Counted from the first letter of the stretch, positions 52,436 to 62,981 are shown. The stretch is DNA of 64,000 nt from Adiantum capillus-veneris (GCA_014529385.2 CM043950.1:77805935-77869934); one strand, 5' to 3'. Program-made: numbers and translations. Notes: generated from the letters alone by a model not told the origin.

Positions 52436-52734
52436 TTAGACAGGTGTTGCAGCCTAAATTTAAACTAACCTTGCTAGAATGGAGCTTATGTTTGGACTTT
52501 GAGAACTAGCATAAGTAATCAATTAGAGCATAGAGTAGACATGTGGTGGTGGCCTTAGAGACCAAAATCTGAATGATCTTGGAAAGGTATTTAAGTATTG
52601 CAATTTACTTAGTTTTAGTACTCGCTAAAGGCATAGCTTGACAAAAGGTGGACCTTACATGGATCCTAATTTCAAGAGGCGTGGTGGACCTTCAAATCAA
52701 GCTCATATAGCTTGAACATGTGGTGGACCTTGCA
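52436..52734 (+). repeat. Left remnant of the GGACAAGTGGTGGACCTTG minisatellite
   Basis: Degenerate units near 52440, 52631, 52677 and 52711 (for example GAACATGTGGTGGACCTTGC). The array is interrupted by element K and resumes at about 58667. Confidence 0.75.
52730..52734 (+). other. Target site duplication TTGCA (left) of element K
   Basis: Identical to 58654-58658; lies within a minisatellite unit ending CCTTGCA. Confidence 0.92.
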
Positions 52735-52905
52735 TCTAAGAACTAAGGAAACTAGACCTGAGATCCTCCTCCCAACCTCCCTTTATATAGGCGGGCTCCT
52801 AGCCCCTTGCCCTAGACGGATCCTCTGTCCACACTACTTAGCCCGACCCTTGGCCTTAGTCCATGACTATCCTAGTTCTTAGGGTACAGGACCCTTGTCT
52901 TGACA
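52735..52905 (-). repeat. 3' LTR of element K (171 bp)
   Basis: Reads TGTCAAGACAAGGG... on minus and ends in TTAGTTCTTAGA. The final CA of the canonical end is changed here but intact in the other LTR. Confidence 0.93.
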
Positions 52906-53274
52906 TTACTCCCCCCTTAAAGAACAGTTTTTGTCCTCGACAACAAAAGTGGAAAACTTCTTCTTAAGAACACTAATGTTTTCCCAAGTGGCACATTCTT
53001 CAGGTTGATCTTTCCACTTGATTAAGGCTTGTTGTCGTACGTGATGTCATGTACGTAGCTCATGATAATCGAGAACACGTTCAGGTTCATGCGACAAAGT
53101 AGGAGGTTCAATGTAATCGACCAAAACTTGTTGATCAATGACGTTGTCGTCCCCATGTAACCGCTTTTGTAGACGGCTTACATGAAACACCGGATGAATG
53201 CGAGAATGTAATGGTAGTATTAGTTGGTAGGCACGATCACCAACTCGCTTGAGTATTTTGAAAGGCCCACAATA
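52906..53274 (-). pseudogene. Integrase C-terminus and chromodomain of element K
   Basis: Same frame as the integrase core after the TGA ending 53275. It carries the GPF module (C-G-P-F-K-I-L-K-R-V-G-D-R-A-Y) and I-H-P-V-F-H-V-S-R-L. The chromodomain follows: P-E-R-V-L-D-Y-H-E-L-R-T, a TGA at 53049-53047, then A-L-I-K-W-K-D-Q-P-E-E-C-A-T-W-E. The TGA sits where CGA would restore the usual R, explicable by C-to-T. The stop codon TAA (52906-52908) directly touches the LTR, so the polypurine tract AAGGGGGGAG lies inside the coding sequence. Chromodomains steer integration to chromatin with particular histone marks. Confidence 0.88.
52909..52920 (-). promoter_or_regulatory. Polypurine tract of element K
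   Basis: TTAAGGGGGGAG on the minus strand, three bases before the 3' LTR and within the last codons of pol. Confidence 0.8.
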
Positions 53275-54260
53275 TCAGGGAGATAATTTAGGTATCGGTC
53301 CAGTTTTCAGACTTTCTAAATGTTCTGGCACACGTAAAAATACTTCCTTCTCTTCTTCCAAGGAAACTTGCCGACGTTTCTCATCAGCGTATTTATTATA
53401 CTGATCCTCTGCTTCCCGGACATTCTGACGAGCAAGTTTCCGCATATCAATGTGGTCTAGGAGAGAATCCTTAACGTGCTGGAGTTTTTTGGTTGCCAAC
53501 CCCGCCGTAACTGGTGACCTAGGTTGAAACCCGTACATGAGCATGAAAGTACTAAAACGTGTTGTGACATGCTTAGAGCTGTTGTAGGCAGACTCGAGAA
53601 TATGTAAGTATTCTTCCAATTCTGCCTGTCTTTTGCTAAAGTATGCTCTTAGCATATCCTCTAGCACTTGGTTAACCTGTTCCATTTGGCCATCTGTTTC
53701 TGGATGATTAGTTGTACTGAGGTTGAGCTGTGTACCCAATCGTTTAAATATAGCTCTCCAAAAGTGGTTGTTAAAATTGGGATCATGGTCACTAACAATG
53801 TTACTTGGCAACCCATACAATTTGTATAGATTGTCCACAAATAACTTTGCTAATTCCGGTGTCTTAACCGTTGATTTGGTCGAAAGAAGCTTACATTGTT
53901 TAGTCAACCTGACTACAACCACCCACACTGAGTCATGACCTCGTATAGTGGTTGGTAAACCTACAATGAGATCCATGGAGATACTTTCCCATTTTCCATT
54001 GGGAATTTCCAAAGGATGTAAGAGTCCTCCTGCTTTCAGGCACTCTGCTTTGTTAACTTGACATTTTTGGCAATGCAAGAGAAAATCTTGAACAAATCAA
54101 TGTAGACCTGGCCAGTAAAACTATCTTCGTACGAGAGAATAAGTTTTTCTAATCCCCGGGTTCCTTGCACTTGGACTATCATGACATTCATAAAGAATTT
54201 GGCGCCGAATGTCTGTGTCCGTTGGTACACAAACTCTCCCCTGGTGGAGTAGGTACCCAT
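53275..54260 (-). pseudogene. Integrase zinc domain and core of element K
   Basis: Open block 54078-53275 (267 codons). HHCC end C-Q-K-C-Q-V-N-K-A, catalytic D in S-M-D-L-I-V-G-L-P, D in I-V-S-D-H-D-P-N-F, E in H-P-E-T-D-G-Q-M-E-Q-V-N. The triad is intact. The upstream zinc-domain half is readable in an adjacent frame up to about 54260, so at least one frame change separates them. Confidence 0.88.
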
Positions 54261-54438
54261 TGTCTATGGTAAAATGCTTCCATCAATGTAGTTCATCACT
54301 TGATAAAGGAAAACTACGTGTGGAGGTTAACTGTACACTACGTGCATTGGAGTGAGAAGGATACCTCTTTTGAACATGGCTCCACACTTTGTAATATGTT
54401 TCATCTTGCTCATATTTTCCCTTGAGAGAATCCAAAAA

Positions 54439-54957
54439 TTAACTACGAAGTTTTGTGAACAAGAGAAAATTGATCTCTGGTATTCGACTTAGAGTGTTTG
54501 CCACTACATTGTATCGACCTTTGTGATACCTTAACTTGGCGTCATATTCCTGAAGGATATCAGCCCACCTGGCTTTTCGACCCTTTAAATATGTTTGTTG
54601 TGTAAACCATTTGATGCTTTCATGGTCAAACACAATCTCAAACTGATTACCATATAGATAGTGCCACCATGTCTTTAAGGCAGACACTATTGCATAGACT
54701 TCGCGTTCGTAAGCAGCATAATTCTACTGAGCTGCATCCAGCTTCTTAATTTCAAATGCAATTGGCCGTCCGTCTTGTACTAGGACTGCTCCAATAGCAT
54801 GATCACTGGCATCCGTTTCCAAAATGAATGGTTTCAAAGGATCTACAATAGCCAATATAGGAACTGTAGCTAATGCGTCTTTGAGTGTTTCAAAACTGTG
54901 CTGTTGAGCGGAACCCCACTGAAAATCTTTACCTTTGCCTTTTAGTTGGTCCATCAT
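54439..54957 (-). pseudogene. RNase H of element K
   Basis: Frames 54957-54724 and 54687-54439, separated by a TAG after K-K-L-D-A-A-Q. Catalytic blocks: L-E-T-D-A-S-D-H-A-I-G-A-V-L-V-Q, then V-F-D-H-E-S-I-K-W, and G-R-Y-N-V-V-A-N-T-L-S-R (where A-D is usual, D is N). The last change may abolish activity. Confidence 0.88.
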
Positions 54958-55038
54958 AGGTACAGTAATGTGAGCATAGTTTTTAACGAACTTTCGATAA
55001 AAACATGCAAAGCCTAAAAAGATCTGTAATTCGATCTT

Positions 55039-55737
55039 TCAGATTTTTAGGAGGTGGCCATTTCCGGATGGTATCCACTTTGGATTGATCCATGTATAGG
55101 CCATTAGCTGAAATACATGCCCTAAATAATGAATTTCCTCCTTGAGAAAATCACATTTAGATTCCTTGGCATATAGCTTGTTTGCGCGTAACAACTCAAA
55201 CACCTGCCTGAGATGTTGTAAGTGCTCTTCTTCAGACGCACTATAAACTAGAATGTCATCGAGAAATAATGACAAATTTTCCCAAATACGACTTCAAGAC
55301 ACTATCCATAAGTGTCATGAATGTTGCGGGCGCATTTGTAAACCCAAAGGGAATCACCAGAAACCCATAATGCCCAAACCGTGTTCGGAATGCAGTCTTA
55401 GGTATATCGGCAAGCCGAATACGGACTTGGTGATGTCTCTGACCGCAATTCAATTTTCATAAAAATTTGAGCATGTGTTATATTATCAAATAACTCATCT
55501 ACCCTTGGCAATGGGTATTTGTTCTTAATTGCCCGCATTTAAACCTCGGTAGTCTATGCACATGCATATACTGCCGTCTTTTTTCTTCACCAAAAGGATA
55601 GGCGAAGTCCATGGTGAAGAACTGGGTTGTATAAACCCTCTGCTAAGGTAGTCAGCAAGCTGACGTTCCACCTCAACAGCCTCTAAGTAACTCATACGAT
55701 AAGGTGGTTTACTAACAGGTTTACAACTTGTAGTCAC
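55039..55737 (-). pseudogene. Reverse transcriptase of element K, three frames
   Basis: Pieces 55737-55525 ([26 protein letters not shown]), 55453-55256 (T-A-F-R-T-R-F-G-H-Y-G-F, F-G-F-T-N-A-P-A-T-F) and 55275-55039 (catalytic L-F-L-D-D-I-L-V-Y-S, H-Y-L-G-H-V-F). At least three frame changes or stops. Dead RT. Confidence 0.88.
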
Positions 55738-55827
55738 GTCACTACTACCATGTTGTATTGAGTGTGTCAGTGGTAAACCTGATGGAAAATCATTAGGAAA
55801 GACATCTTGAAATTCCTTTGATAATGT

Positions 55828-57670
55828 TTATAATTGATTAGCAACGTTTGCTTGTGTAGAATTAGCCATTGGTGGAATAGAGGAGAGAGAAGCATGCGGC
55901 GTTGAGGAATGTGCAAAAGACTCAATGTTAGAAAGAGAATGAGACAGTAAGTAACACAAAAAAACCTGTTCTATTTCATTCTCAGAAACGAGTTGCATCA
56001 GTTTAGCCGTACAAATCAGTGGTGATGAAGTTATATCCTTTTCTCCTAACAATAACACATGTGTGACATGGGAATCAAACATCAAACTGTTGTGCTCATA
56101 GCTACGCTTTAGTGATGGTCCTAGGCTATGCAACCACTCCCTACCAAGAACCACATCAGCCCTTTCCATGTTCATCACTTGAAAATCCAAACAAGTAGAG
56201 TACCCTTGAACTTCCAATAGAACAACTTGGCATTGAGTAGCCCATATTTCACTATCATGTCCATTCATCATTGCTACCTTGTAGCGGTGGGTACTCGGAG
56301 TTTGAGGTAGTTTGAGCTTCTTCACCAATCCATGATTGATGAAATTGTACATAGCACCTTCATCTATCAAGATGTCCACCTTGTGACCTTGCAAATATCC
56401 GTACATACGTACTAACTCATGTGGTCCAAAGGTTTGTTGCCACGTGGAAGCTGTGAGACAACATTCATGCACCACCTCAGTGTGTATTACTTCCACTGTA
56501 GAGAATTTTGAGGAAGACTCAAGAGGCAGTAGTTGCACCGTGTGCACGACTTTCTCCTTCCACTGAGCAACAGATTTCCCCTTGGGACAATCCTTTTTGC
56601 CATGGCCTCTTCGTAAGCATTGAAAACATAGCTTCTCTTTCTTGGCTTTATCAAAATCCTCATGAGAGAGAGGACCCCTGGACCCCTTGGGTTTTTTAGA
56701 TGCATCTGAATTAGCAACTATAATTTTTTTTTTATTGTGCCCGTACTGAGTGTGTGTATTACTATGTAAACTAGCAGACACGTTACTATTATGTGTTTTC
56801 TTATCATCAGGGTCATCATGAATATGTGCTTTCACTATGGCTTCCTCAAGTGTTTTAGGGTCCTGGGACTTGACATACTTCTTAAGTTCTAGAGTCAGAC
56901 CTCGTATGAACCCTCATACTTGTTTGCTGAAAGGTATCCAAGCCTTCCAACTTGAGGATGATGTCCCTATAGTGAGAGATGTATTCAAGGAGTGATGGAT
57001 ATTGGCACATGGAACACGTGTCCCAAGCGGTACAATTCCGATCGGCCTCGTTTGTAGGCAAAAATTCCTTTCTAAACATTGATTCAAAGGTTGCCCAACT
57101 ATGTGGTATGATTTTCTTCTCCTTGAGAGACATCCACCATTTGTAGGCCTTGCCTTCTAGAGTTAAGCTCGTTTGCAGAGGTCTTACTTCATCTGGAGTA
57201 CACCATTATGCGTGAATTCCATCCCATTTACTGAGAAAGATGTTCACTGCATCCTTATTGTTGTCCCGGTCTTCGCCCTTGAAAAATAGTGGTTTACAGT
57301 TCTTTAACAAATCATCTACCTCTTTGGCAGTGAGAGTATGTAGTGTTTCATTAATTGGGCCTTGCCCTTGTGTTCCAATGTGCTGATGCATGTGCATGTC
57401 AGCAGGATTCTTAGTCTGCTGTTGCATTAAATGAATGACTAATGTGGAAAGTTTAGTAACATTTTCATTTAAAGCCTTAAAATTTTCATCCATGACTGTC
57501 ATGCGTGTATGAAGTGCACGAAATTCTTGAATATCAAGCGATTCATAGGTATCTTCTTCTACCGTAGCGTCGCGGGTACTCTCCTTGAGAGGATCCGGCC
57601 ACGAGCCGTCATTGGCAGGATCGGGAGTACTTTACTCAAAATTGAATGTCATGTTGATATCCGAATCCAT
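55828..57670 (-). pseudogene. Gag and protease of element K
   Basis: ATG at 57670, with a TAA at codon 13 (57634-57632). Gag continues as 57502-57206, 57133-56882 and 56835-55828 with stops or frame changes between. Blocks: L-F-F-K-G-E-D-R-D, A-Y-K-W-W-M-S-L, zinc knuckle C-F-Q-C-L-R-R-G-H-G-K-K-D-C-P, protease D-I-L-I-D-E-G-A-M-Y-N-F-I (E where S or T is usual after the catalytic D) and V-V-L-G-R-E-W-L. Confidence 0.87.
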
Positions 57671-57894
57671 GGCTACACCGTGCAGCGAAAGAAGTACCCA
57701 AAAAAATACCTAATTTTGGTAGCACTTGCTAAGTATAGCTAACTCCCCTTTGCACATCGTAGCACTTCACCATCAAAAGAAGAAGAATTTGCACTTACGG
57801 TGTAAAAGATGAACTTCGCTCAATTGCCCGTGGTTCAAAACATGACTGAACGTGTGCAGTGTAGTTGGTTGAAGCATCAGCATTGAAAAGAATC

Positions 57895-58401
57895 TTAATT
57901 ATTGAAAGCTTCGGCTATGATGTTTCTTGAACGCCACTTGAATTCGTCGCAATCGAAAAAATATGCAGGTTTTGGAATTCTTCTGCAACAACTCAGCGTA
58001 GCCGTTCGTCTTGATACTCGATGTAAAGCCGAGTGCTTGTTGCTTGCCCCGCACCCGTAGTACTGCCTTGCCTGTGGGAAAGGCCGCCTAAAATGGCCAA
58101 GGCTCAAATCTAATGGCCAAATGGCCTTGCAATATGAACTTGGCGTATTTTTAAAGAAAAAAAACACACAGGTAGCACGAGGCAGTAACAAGAGCAAGGA
58201 GATGAGTGTGGATTGCTTGGGGTAGCAGAGTTTTTCCACGAAAACTTGGGCTCCCCCCTTCTTCCCCAGGGAAATTCTCTCAAGCCCAAGAGCTCGCGAT
58301 TCCGTGAACCATACAGTGGTTTCCAAAACGGGCAAGACTTCCCGATTTAGACAGTGCTTTGCTAAAAATGGAAAAACCCCCACTAAAGCCACATTTCTCA
58401 C
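57895..58401 (-). CDS. Leader ORF of element K (168 codons), doubtful
   Basis: An ATG-started frame in the 800-base leader between primer site and gag. No motif; contains a leucine run and several Cys. With no second copy in the window there is no way to tell chance from coding. It is listed because it occupies a leader position comparable with the small ORFs of copies A and A', though the proteins are not similar. Confidence 0.2.
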   Translation of the reverse strand: MRNVALVGVFPFLAKHCLNREVLPVLETTVWFTESRALGLERISLGKKGGAQVFVEKLCYPKQSTLISLLLLLPRATCVFFFFKNTPSSYCKAIWPLDLSLGHFRRPFPQARQYYGCGASNKHSALHRVSRRTATLSCCRRIPKPAYFFDCDEFKWRSRNIIAEAFNN

Positions 58402-58469
58402 CTAAAGATCCTATTTTTAGGAGCTAAAAGTGACAACGCCTAGAGAGAGAGTGGAAGAGAGACTCCTAA

Positions 58470-58481
58470 GCTGTGATACCA
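58470..58481 (-). promoter_or_regulatory. Primer binding site of element K
   Basis: TGGTATCACAGC on minus: initiator tRNA-Met type with one difference from TGGTATCAGAGC. Confidence 0.85.
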
Positions 58482-58482
58482 T

Positions 58483-58653
58483 TGTAAGAACTAGGGAAAC
58501 TAGACCTGAGATCCTCCTCCCAACCTCCCTTTATATAGGCAGGCTCCTAGCCCCTTGCCCTAGAAAGATCCCCTGCCCACACTTCCTAGCCCGACCCTTG
58601 GTCGTAGTTCATGACTATCCTAGTTCTTAGGGTACATGACCCTTGTCCTGACA
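58483..58653 (-). repeat. 5' LTR of element K (171 bp)
   Basis: Reads TGTCAGGACAAGGG... to ...CTTACA on minus. Contains CTATATAAAGGG, a TATA box (complement of about 58527-58536). Confidence 0.93.
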
Positions 58654-58658
58654 TTGCA
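58654..58658 (+). other. Target site duplication TTGCA (right) of element K
   Basis: Identical to 52730-52734. Confidence 0.92.
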
Positions 58659-58659
58659 T

Positions 58660-60420
58660 GGAGACTAGTTTAGACAAGTGTGGTACACCTTGTAACCAAC
58701 ACCCATTTGTTACATTAGCTTGGACAAGTGGTGGACCTTGCTTTTATGTTTCAATGCAACATATTTTGGACAGGTGGTAGACCTTGTTTCTCTCCATGCT
58801 TCAATGGAGAGAAACATTATCTTGGACAAGTGGTGGACCTTGATTTTATTTCAAAGGACCATATTTTGGACAAGTGGTAGACATTGTTTCTCTCCATGCT
58901 TCAATGGAACCCACCTTAGACAAGTGAAGTACCTTGAAACCAAAACCCATAATACAACATATTAAAAATAGGTTGGAAAATTAGTGGGATACGAAACCAT
59001 CCATGATAGAGCATAGTATAGGTGAAAACGTAGTGGTCCTTATATCAATTACCCATGCATAGCTTGGACAAGTGGTGGACCTTTCTTCTCTCTATGTTTC
59101 AATGGATCCTATCTTGGACTAGAGATATATCTTACTTATTTCCATGCTTCAATGGATTCTAGCTTGGATAAGGAGTGGACCTTCAAACAAAACTCCACAT
59201 CATAGCATATATTAACAATTCATGGGGTTTTCTTGCCTATTTTGGAGCGTTGGTAGAACTTTCTTCTCCAAGATTCAATGGATCTGAGGTTGGACAAGCG
59301 GAGCTGGAAGTGGTCAACCTTAAAATGAAACCTCCCATTCGACAACCCATCATAGATTGTATATGTAGTGGACCTTGAAACTCTTTTATGTGCCTAGCTT
59401 AGAGAAGCATTGCACCCTTGATTATCTCCATACATGAAGGCAAGGTTGGACAAGTGATGGACCTTCAAACCAAATCTCTATGCAATAATAGGAAAGTGGT
59501 GGAGCTTGTTTTCTCCATGTTCAAATGGAGCCTAGCTTAGAAAAAAAATGGAGCTTGCTTCTCTCCATGTTTCAATTGATCCTAGCTTGGAAAAGTGGTG
59601 GAGCTTTTCTTCTCTCCATGTTCCAATGGACCATAGCTTAGACAAGTGGTGGACCTTGAAAAACACCCCCCGTATACAACATAGTATGGGGTTTTCATGT
59701 TTTAATGGCACCTAGCTTGGACAAATGGTAGAGCTTGTTTCTCTTCATGTTTCAATGGATCCTATCTTAGATAAGTGGTGGAACTTGAAACAAGACCCCC
59801 CCCCCCCCCCCCCTCCCATGTACAACGTATCATGGGTTTTGAAAGCATTGGGAGAAAATAATAGCTTTGATAAGTGGTGGACCTTGGTTCTCTCCATGCT
59901 TCAATAGAGCCGAGGTTGGACACATGTTGGAGAGAAGATGGTGACCCATGAAATAATACCATGCATGCTATAATCAATCGTATATTGTACACATGTTGCA
60001 CCTTGCAATTGTTTTATATGTATAACTTGGACAAGTGGAGGACTCTTGATTACCTCCCCATATCAACAACAAACCAAGTTTGGACAAGTGTAGTACCACT
60101 ATAGGTAGGACACGTGGTGAACCTTGATATTAAACCATCCATGCTACTAGAGATAATAGATTTCACATGTGGTGGAACCTTGTATCAATGTTCTATGTGT
60201 AGTTTTTGACTAGTGATAGACCTTGAAACTAATCCTTCTAGGCTACAAGAAAAAAGAGATGGATGAGGAGGCTAGAATACTTTTGTTGCATCAACGCATC
60301 CCATGTTACCACATATAATATAGGGTTATTGGATAAGTGTTGGACCTTGTGTCAATGCTCCATGTCTAGCTTGGACAAGTGGTGGACCTTGGTTCTCTCT
60401 ATGCTTCAAATGGGCAATAG
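58660..60420 (+). repeat. Degenerate minisatellite, core GGACAAGTGGTGGACCTTG
   Basis: Some two dozen units of 40-90 bases alternate the core with CTCTCCATGTTTCAATGGA and CCTAGCTT. Examples start near 58726, 58825, 59066, 59580, 59641, 59871 and 60375. Spacing is irregular and units are diverged, so it is old or under gene conversion. A C run (59794-59812) interrupts it. Confidence 0.85.
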
Positions 60421-60595
60421 ATTGGAGACACAGTGGTCTTTTTTTTTCAATGATTTTATTTTTTGGAAACCTTGGAGGCACCATGTAAGAGGCACTCTAC
60501 GTATTTCATACAATGGACCTATTGGACTATAAAATAATGATATCTTTCTTTGATCTTGTCATTATTTTATGCATAATATTTTCTTCTATTTGCAG

Positions 60596-61151
60596 ACACA
60601 AAGGAGTTAAGTGATATAAAAACTAGATGTATTTCACACTATGATTGGCATGAACGTCCTTTTGGGACACCAACTTTTCATATTCCAAAGATGCAATTTT
60701 CCATATTAATGGGGTGGATTTTGAAGTGCGACTTTCATGTATTCAAGGAGATGGTTATGGGCTATTTGTGCATACTTCCCTGGAAAGTGGTGTGACTATT
60801 CTAAACTATGGAGGGAATAAGTATAGATTTCAAGGATGGAAAAAGATATGCAAAATGTTTCCAAGAGTTTCTAAATATTCTCTTCTAGAGGATCCAAACA
60901 TAGAAGAAGAGGAAGATCAACCATACATTATTGGTTGTGTAGAAGAAGGAAACGTGTCGGGCTATATAAATAGTTCTCACACTACAAGTGTTTGTCCCAA
61001 CGTACGCTATACATTTGATCCAAATTTTCCACCTTGTCATAAATGCACCTCTTCACACATCAAGTCCGAAGAATATGGCCATGTATGCATTGAGACTATT
61101 TGTCAAGTTGAAGCACGAGAAGAGTTATTTGCTGACTATGACTTTACTTGA
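60596..61151 (+). pseudogene. SET-domain exon, frame broken once
   Basis: TTCTATTTGCAG at 60584-60595 looks like a splice acceptor. The frame after it reads C-I-S-H-Y-D-W-H-E-R-P-F-G-T-P-T-F-H-I-P-K until about 60690. From there the next frame continues naturally (D-A-I-F-H-I-N-G-V-D-F-E-V-R-L) to TGA 61149-61151, so one base appears to be lost. SET features: G-D-G-Y-G-L-F-V near the start; G-Y-I-N-S-S-H...C-P-N-V-R-Y, resembling the N-H-S-C-x-P-N motif; and E-E-L-F-A-D-Y-D-F at the end, matching the G-E-E-L-x-x-D-Y signature. SET proteins methylate lysines, commonly on histones. The H of N-H-S is replaced by S, so activity is uncertain. Confidence 0.65.
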
Positions 61152-61779
61152 CATTGTAAAGTATTGTACATGGATGGAAATCTCAAGTACATGCATCATT
61201 TTCATTTTTCATGGATGAAATCTCAAGTGAATGTAACATTTGATTATTGTTTAGTTTATGCTCAAGGAGAATCTAGAGTGCTCTTATGCTTTGTGTGTTG
61301 TCTAACTTATTTCATTACCTTGGCCATATAATCTTGATTCTACTCTAGATTTGTGATAAATCTTGCCAAAATTTAATCAATGTCTAGTTTGGACAAGTGG
61401 TGGGGCTTCAAACATTACTATCTTAAACAAGTGGAGCTATCTTACTTGAATAATTGGTGGCCTTTGAATCCAAATCTAAGCCAAATCTCTAATTGTTTGC
61501 TTGTAGTCTAGGTTGGACGTTTGGTAGACCTTGTATCCATGTTTCCTCAACAAGTTGTGGCTTTTAGTTTTCACTTTAAGTACTCATCTTTAATAAAGTG
61601 TAGGATGGAAAATGTTGATTTAGTAGATTGTATTTTAGACAAGTGGTGTTTTGTGTACGAATGCTGAAAATGGTTGCAAGGATTTTAACTATGATTTTAC
61701 CTTAAATAGATTTCTTACTAGGAGTTCTACATGTAAATTTGGTGAATTAAATTCTAGTGAGTTTTGAGATACCAATTGT
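61152..61779. repeat. Intron-like DNA with scattered minisatellite units
   Basis: Units near 61393, 61500-61540 and 61630 (for example GGACAAGTGGTGGGGCTTC). Otherwise AT-rich with no gene. Confidence 0.55.
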
Positions 61780-61965
61780 GTGTGTGTTTTCTTAGATTCA
61801 CAAACTGGGATGGATAATGCTCCTATGGTTCAGTCAACAACTATAGAATCCATTGATTCTATGGTGTCTGAAGTGCCCAAGATGGATGATATTTCTATAC
61901 TAGAGTCTAGTGTTGTGCAACTTGAGCAAGCTTGCAATAATGAGAACCAAGAAATTGATGCTTAA
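61780..61965 (+). CDS. Possible small exon upstream of the FCP1-like region
   Basis: TTTTCTTAG at 61788-61796 is acceptor-like. The following frame reads S-Q-T-G-M-D-N-A-P-M-V-Q-S-T-T-I-E-S-I-D-like acidic, Ser-rich sequence to TAA 61963-61965. This has the character of a disordered linker before a catalytic domain. No domain recognised; linkage to the next feature is inferred from proximity and strand. Confidence 0.35.
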   Translation: MCVFLDSQTGMDNAPMVQSTTIESIDSMVSEVPKMDDISILESSVVQLEQACNNENQEIDA

Positions 61966-62048
61966 AAAATGCAACATACATCAAAAGAGACTGAAAAGTC
62001 CACTCACAAGTTATTGCCAATTGCTAGTACTTCATGTAGTGTAGATCC

Positions 62049-62981
62049 ATGCTTAGAGTTATATTGGATTTAAATGGTTTATTGTTGAAACATTCCCCTG
62101 AACCATCCTCACACCACAACTCAGTGCAAATGGATTCAAAAAGATATTTTATACTCAGGCCAGGTTGCATCCAATTCTTGATGAAGACTATTTTATAGAG
62201 GTTTAATGTTGCAATTTGGTCGACAGCTACTAGGAATAATGTGTATCAAATCCTTGGAGCACTAAACAACTTAGCTGAGGTTACATTGCCTTTCTTTTCA
62301 ATTTGGTTGCAAGATGTTTTCTACACCCCTGAAACTCAAAATTTGTTAAGACCCGACAATCCAAACGTTGAGGCAATGTTCAAGCCTCTAGCCAAAATTG
62401 CCATGGGGTTTGAATGTGATCCACAAAGAACAGTGCTTATTGATGACTCTCCTTACAAGGGATGTATTTCACCACCAACAAAGAATTGCATTCAATTTGA
62501 TGCTGAGATGATGGTTGACAATATGCTCCGGGAGGAGATACTGCCATACTTGTTTCAGCTTGATGAGAGAAGGGATGTGCGTGATTTAATTGCTTCTAAT
62601 CGTTATGGACAACCTATAGTGATAAATGATAGTGAATACAAACAAATCATGGAGTATTGGAAGGAGAAAAATGATGTTTGTTCAACTAAGGTGTTCTTTA
62701 CAAGAAGAATACCACCTGCAAAAGGTGACAGAGATGAAACTATCATTGAAGACGCAAGTGACACAAGCAACCGCAATGAAATGAGAAGAGCCCGAATACA
62801 AGAGATATTGGCAAAGGAGCATACACCCATTGAAAGCATGAAGGAATCACAATTGACCACTTTAGCTAGGCAATTGGGTTGTAACACAAAAGGAGTTTTG
62901 AAGGAAGCCACATCAAAGGCTTATATAAATAAGGTGAAAGATGAGAACAATCTTCTAAGTCTGGATAGAAAACTACCCTAA
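62049..62981 (+). pseudogene. FCP1/NIF-like HAD phosphatase domain, in-frame TAG
   Basis: Frame of 311 codons from ATG 62049 with one stop, TAG at 62196-62198. Motifs in order: V-I-L-D-L-N-G-L-L (HAD motif I region; the second acidic residue of D-x-D is N), R-P-G-C-I-Q-F-L, F-N-V-A-I-W-S-T-A-T-R-N-N-V (motif II region), D-P-Q-R-T-V-L-I-D-D-S-P-Y-K-G (motif III region), and L-P-Y-L-F-Q-L-D-E-R-R-D-V-R-D-L-I. Together these define the NLI-interacting factor/FCP1 family, whose active members dephosphorylate proteins such as the RNA polymerase II tail. The N in motif I makes catalysis doubtful, but D-L-N-G forms occur in plant relatives. A charged C-terminal tail of about 100 residues follows. 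Confidence 0.75.

Larger units (their letters stand above)
52735..58653 (-). mobile_element. Ty3/gypsy chromovirus K (complete, 5.9 kb, decayed)
   Basis: 171-bp LTRs at 58483-58653 (5') and 52735-52905 (3'), an initiator tRNA-Met-type primer site, gag, protease, RT, RNase H, integrase and a C-terminal chromodomain; perfect TTGCA duplication. Short LTRs and a chromodomain fit chromoviruses such as the Reina group, but the clade is not certain. Many stops and frame changes. Confidence 0.95.

Noticed and set aside
58660-60420. CRISPR-like array
   Set aside because: Irregular spacing, diverged units, no cas genes and a plant context; treated as a minisatellite.
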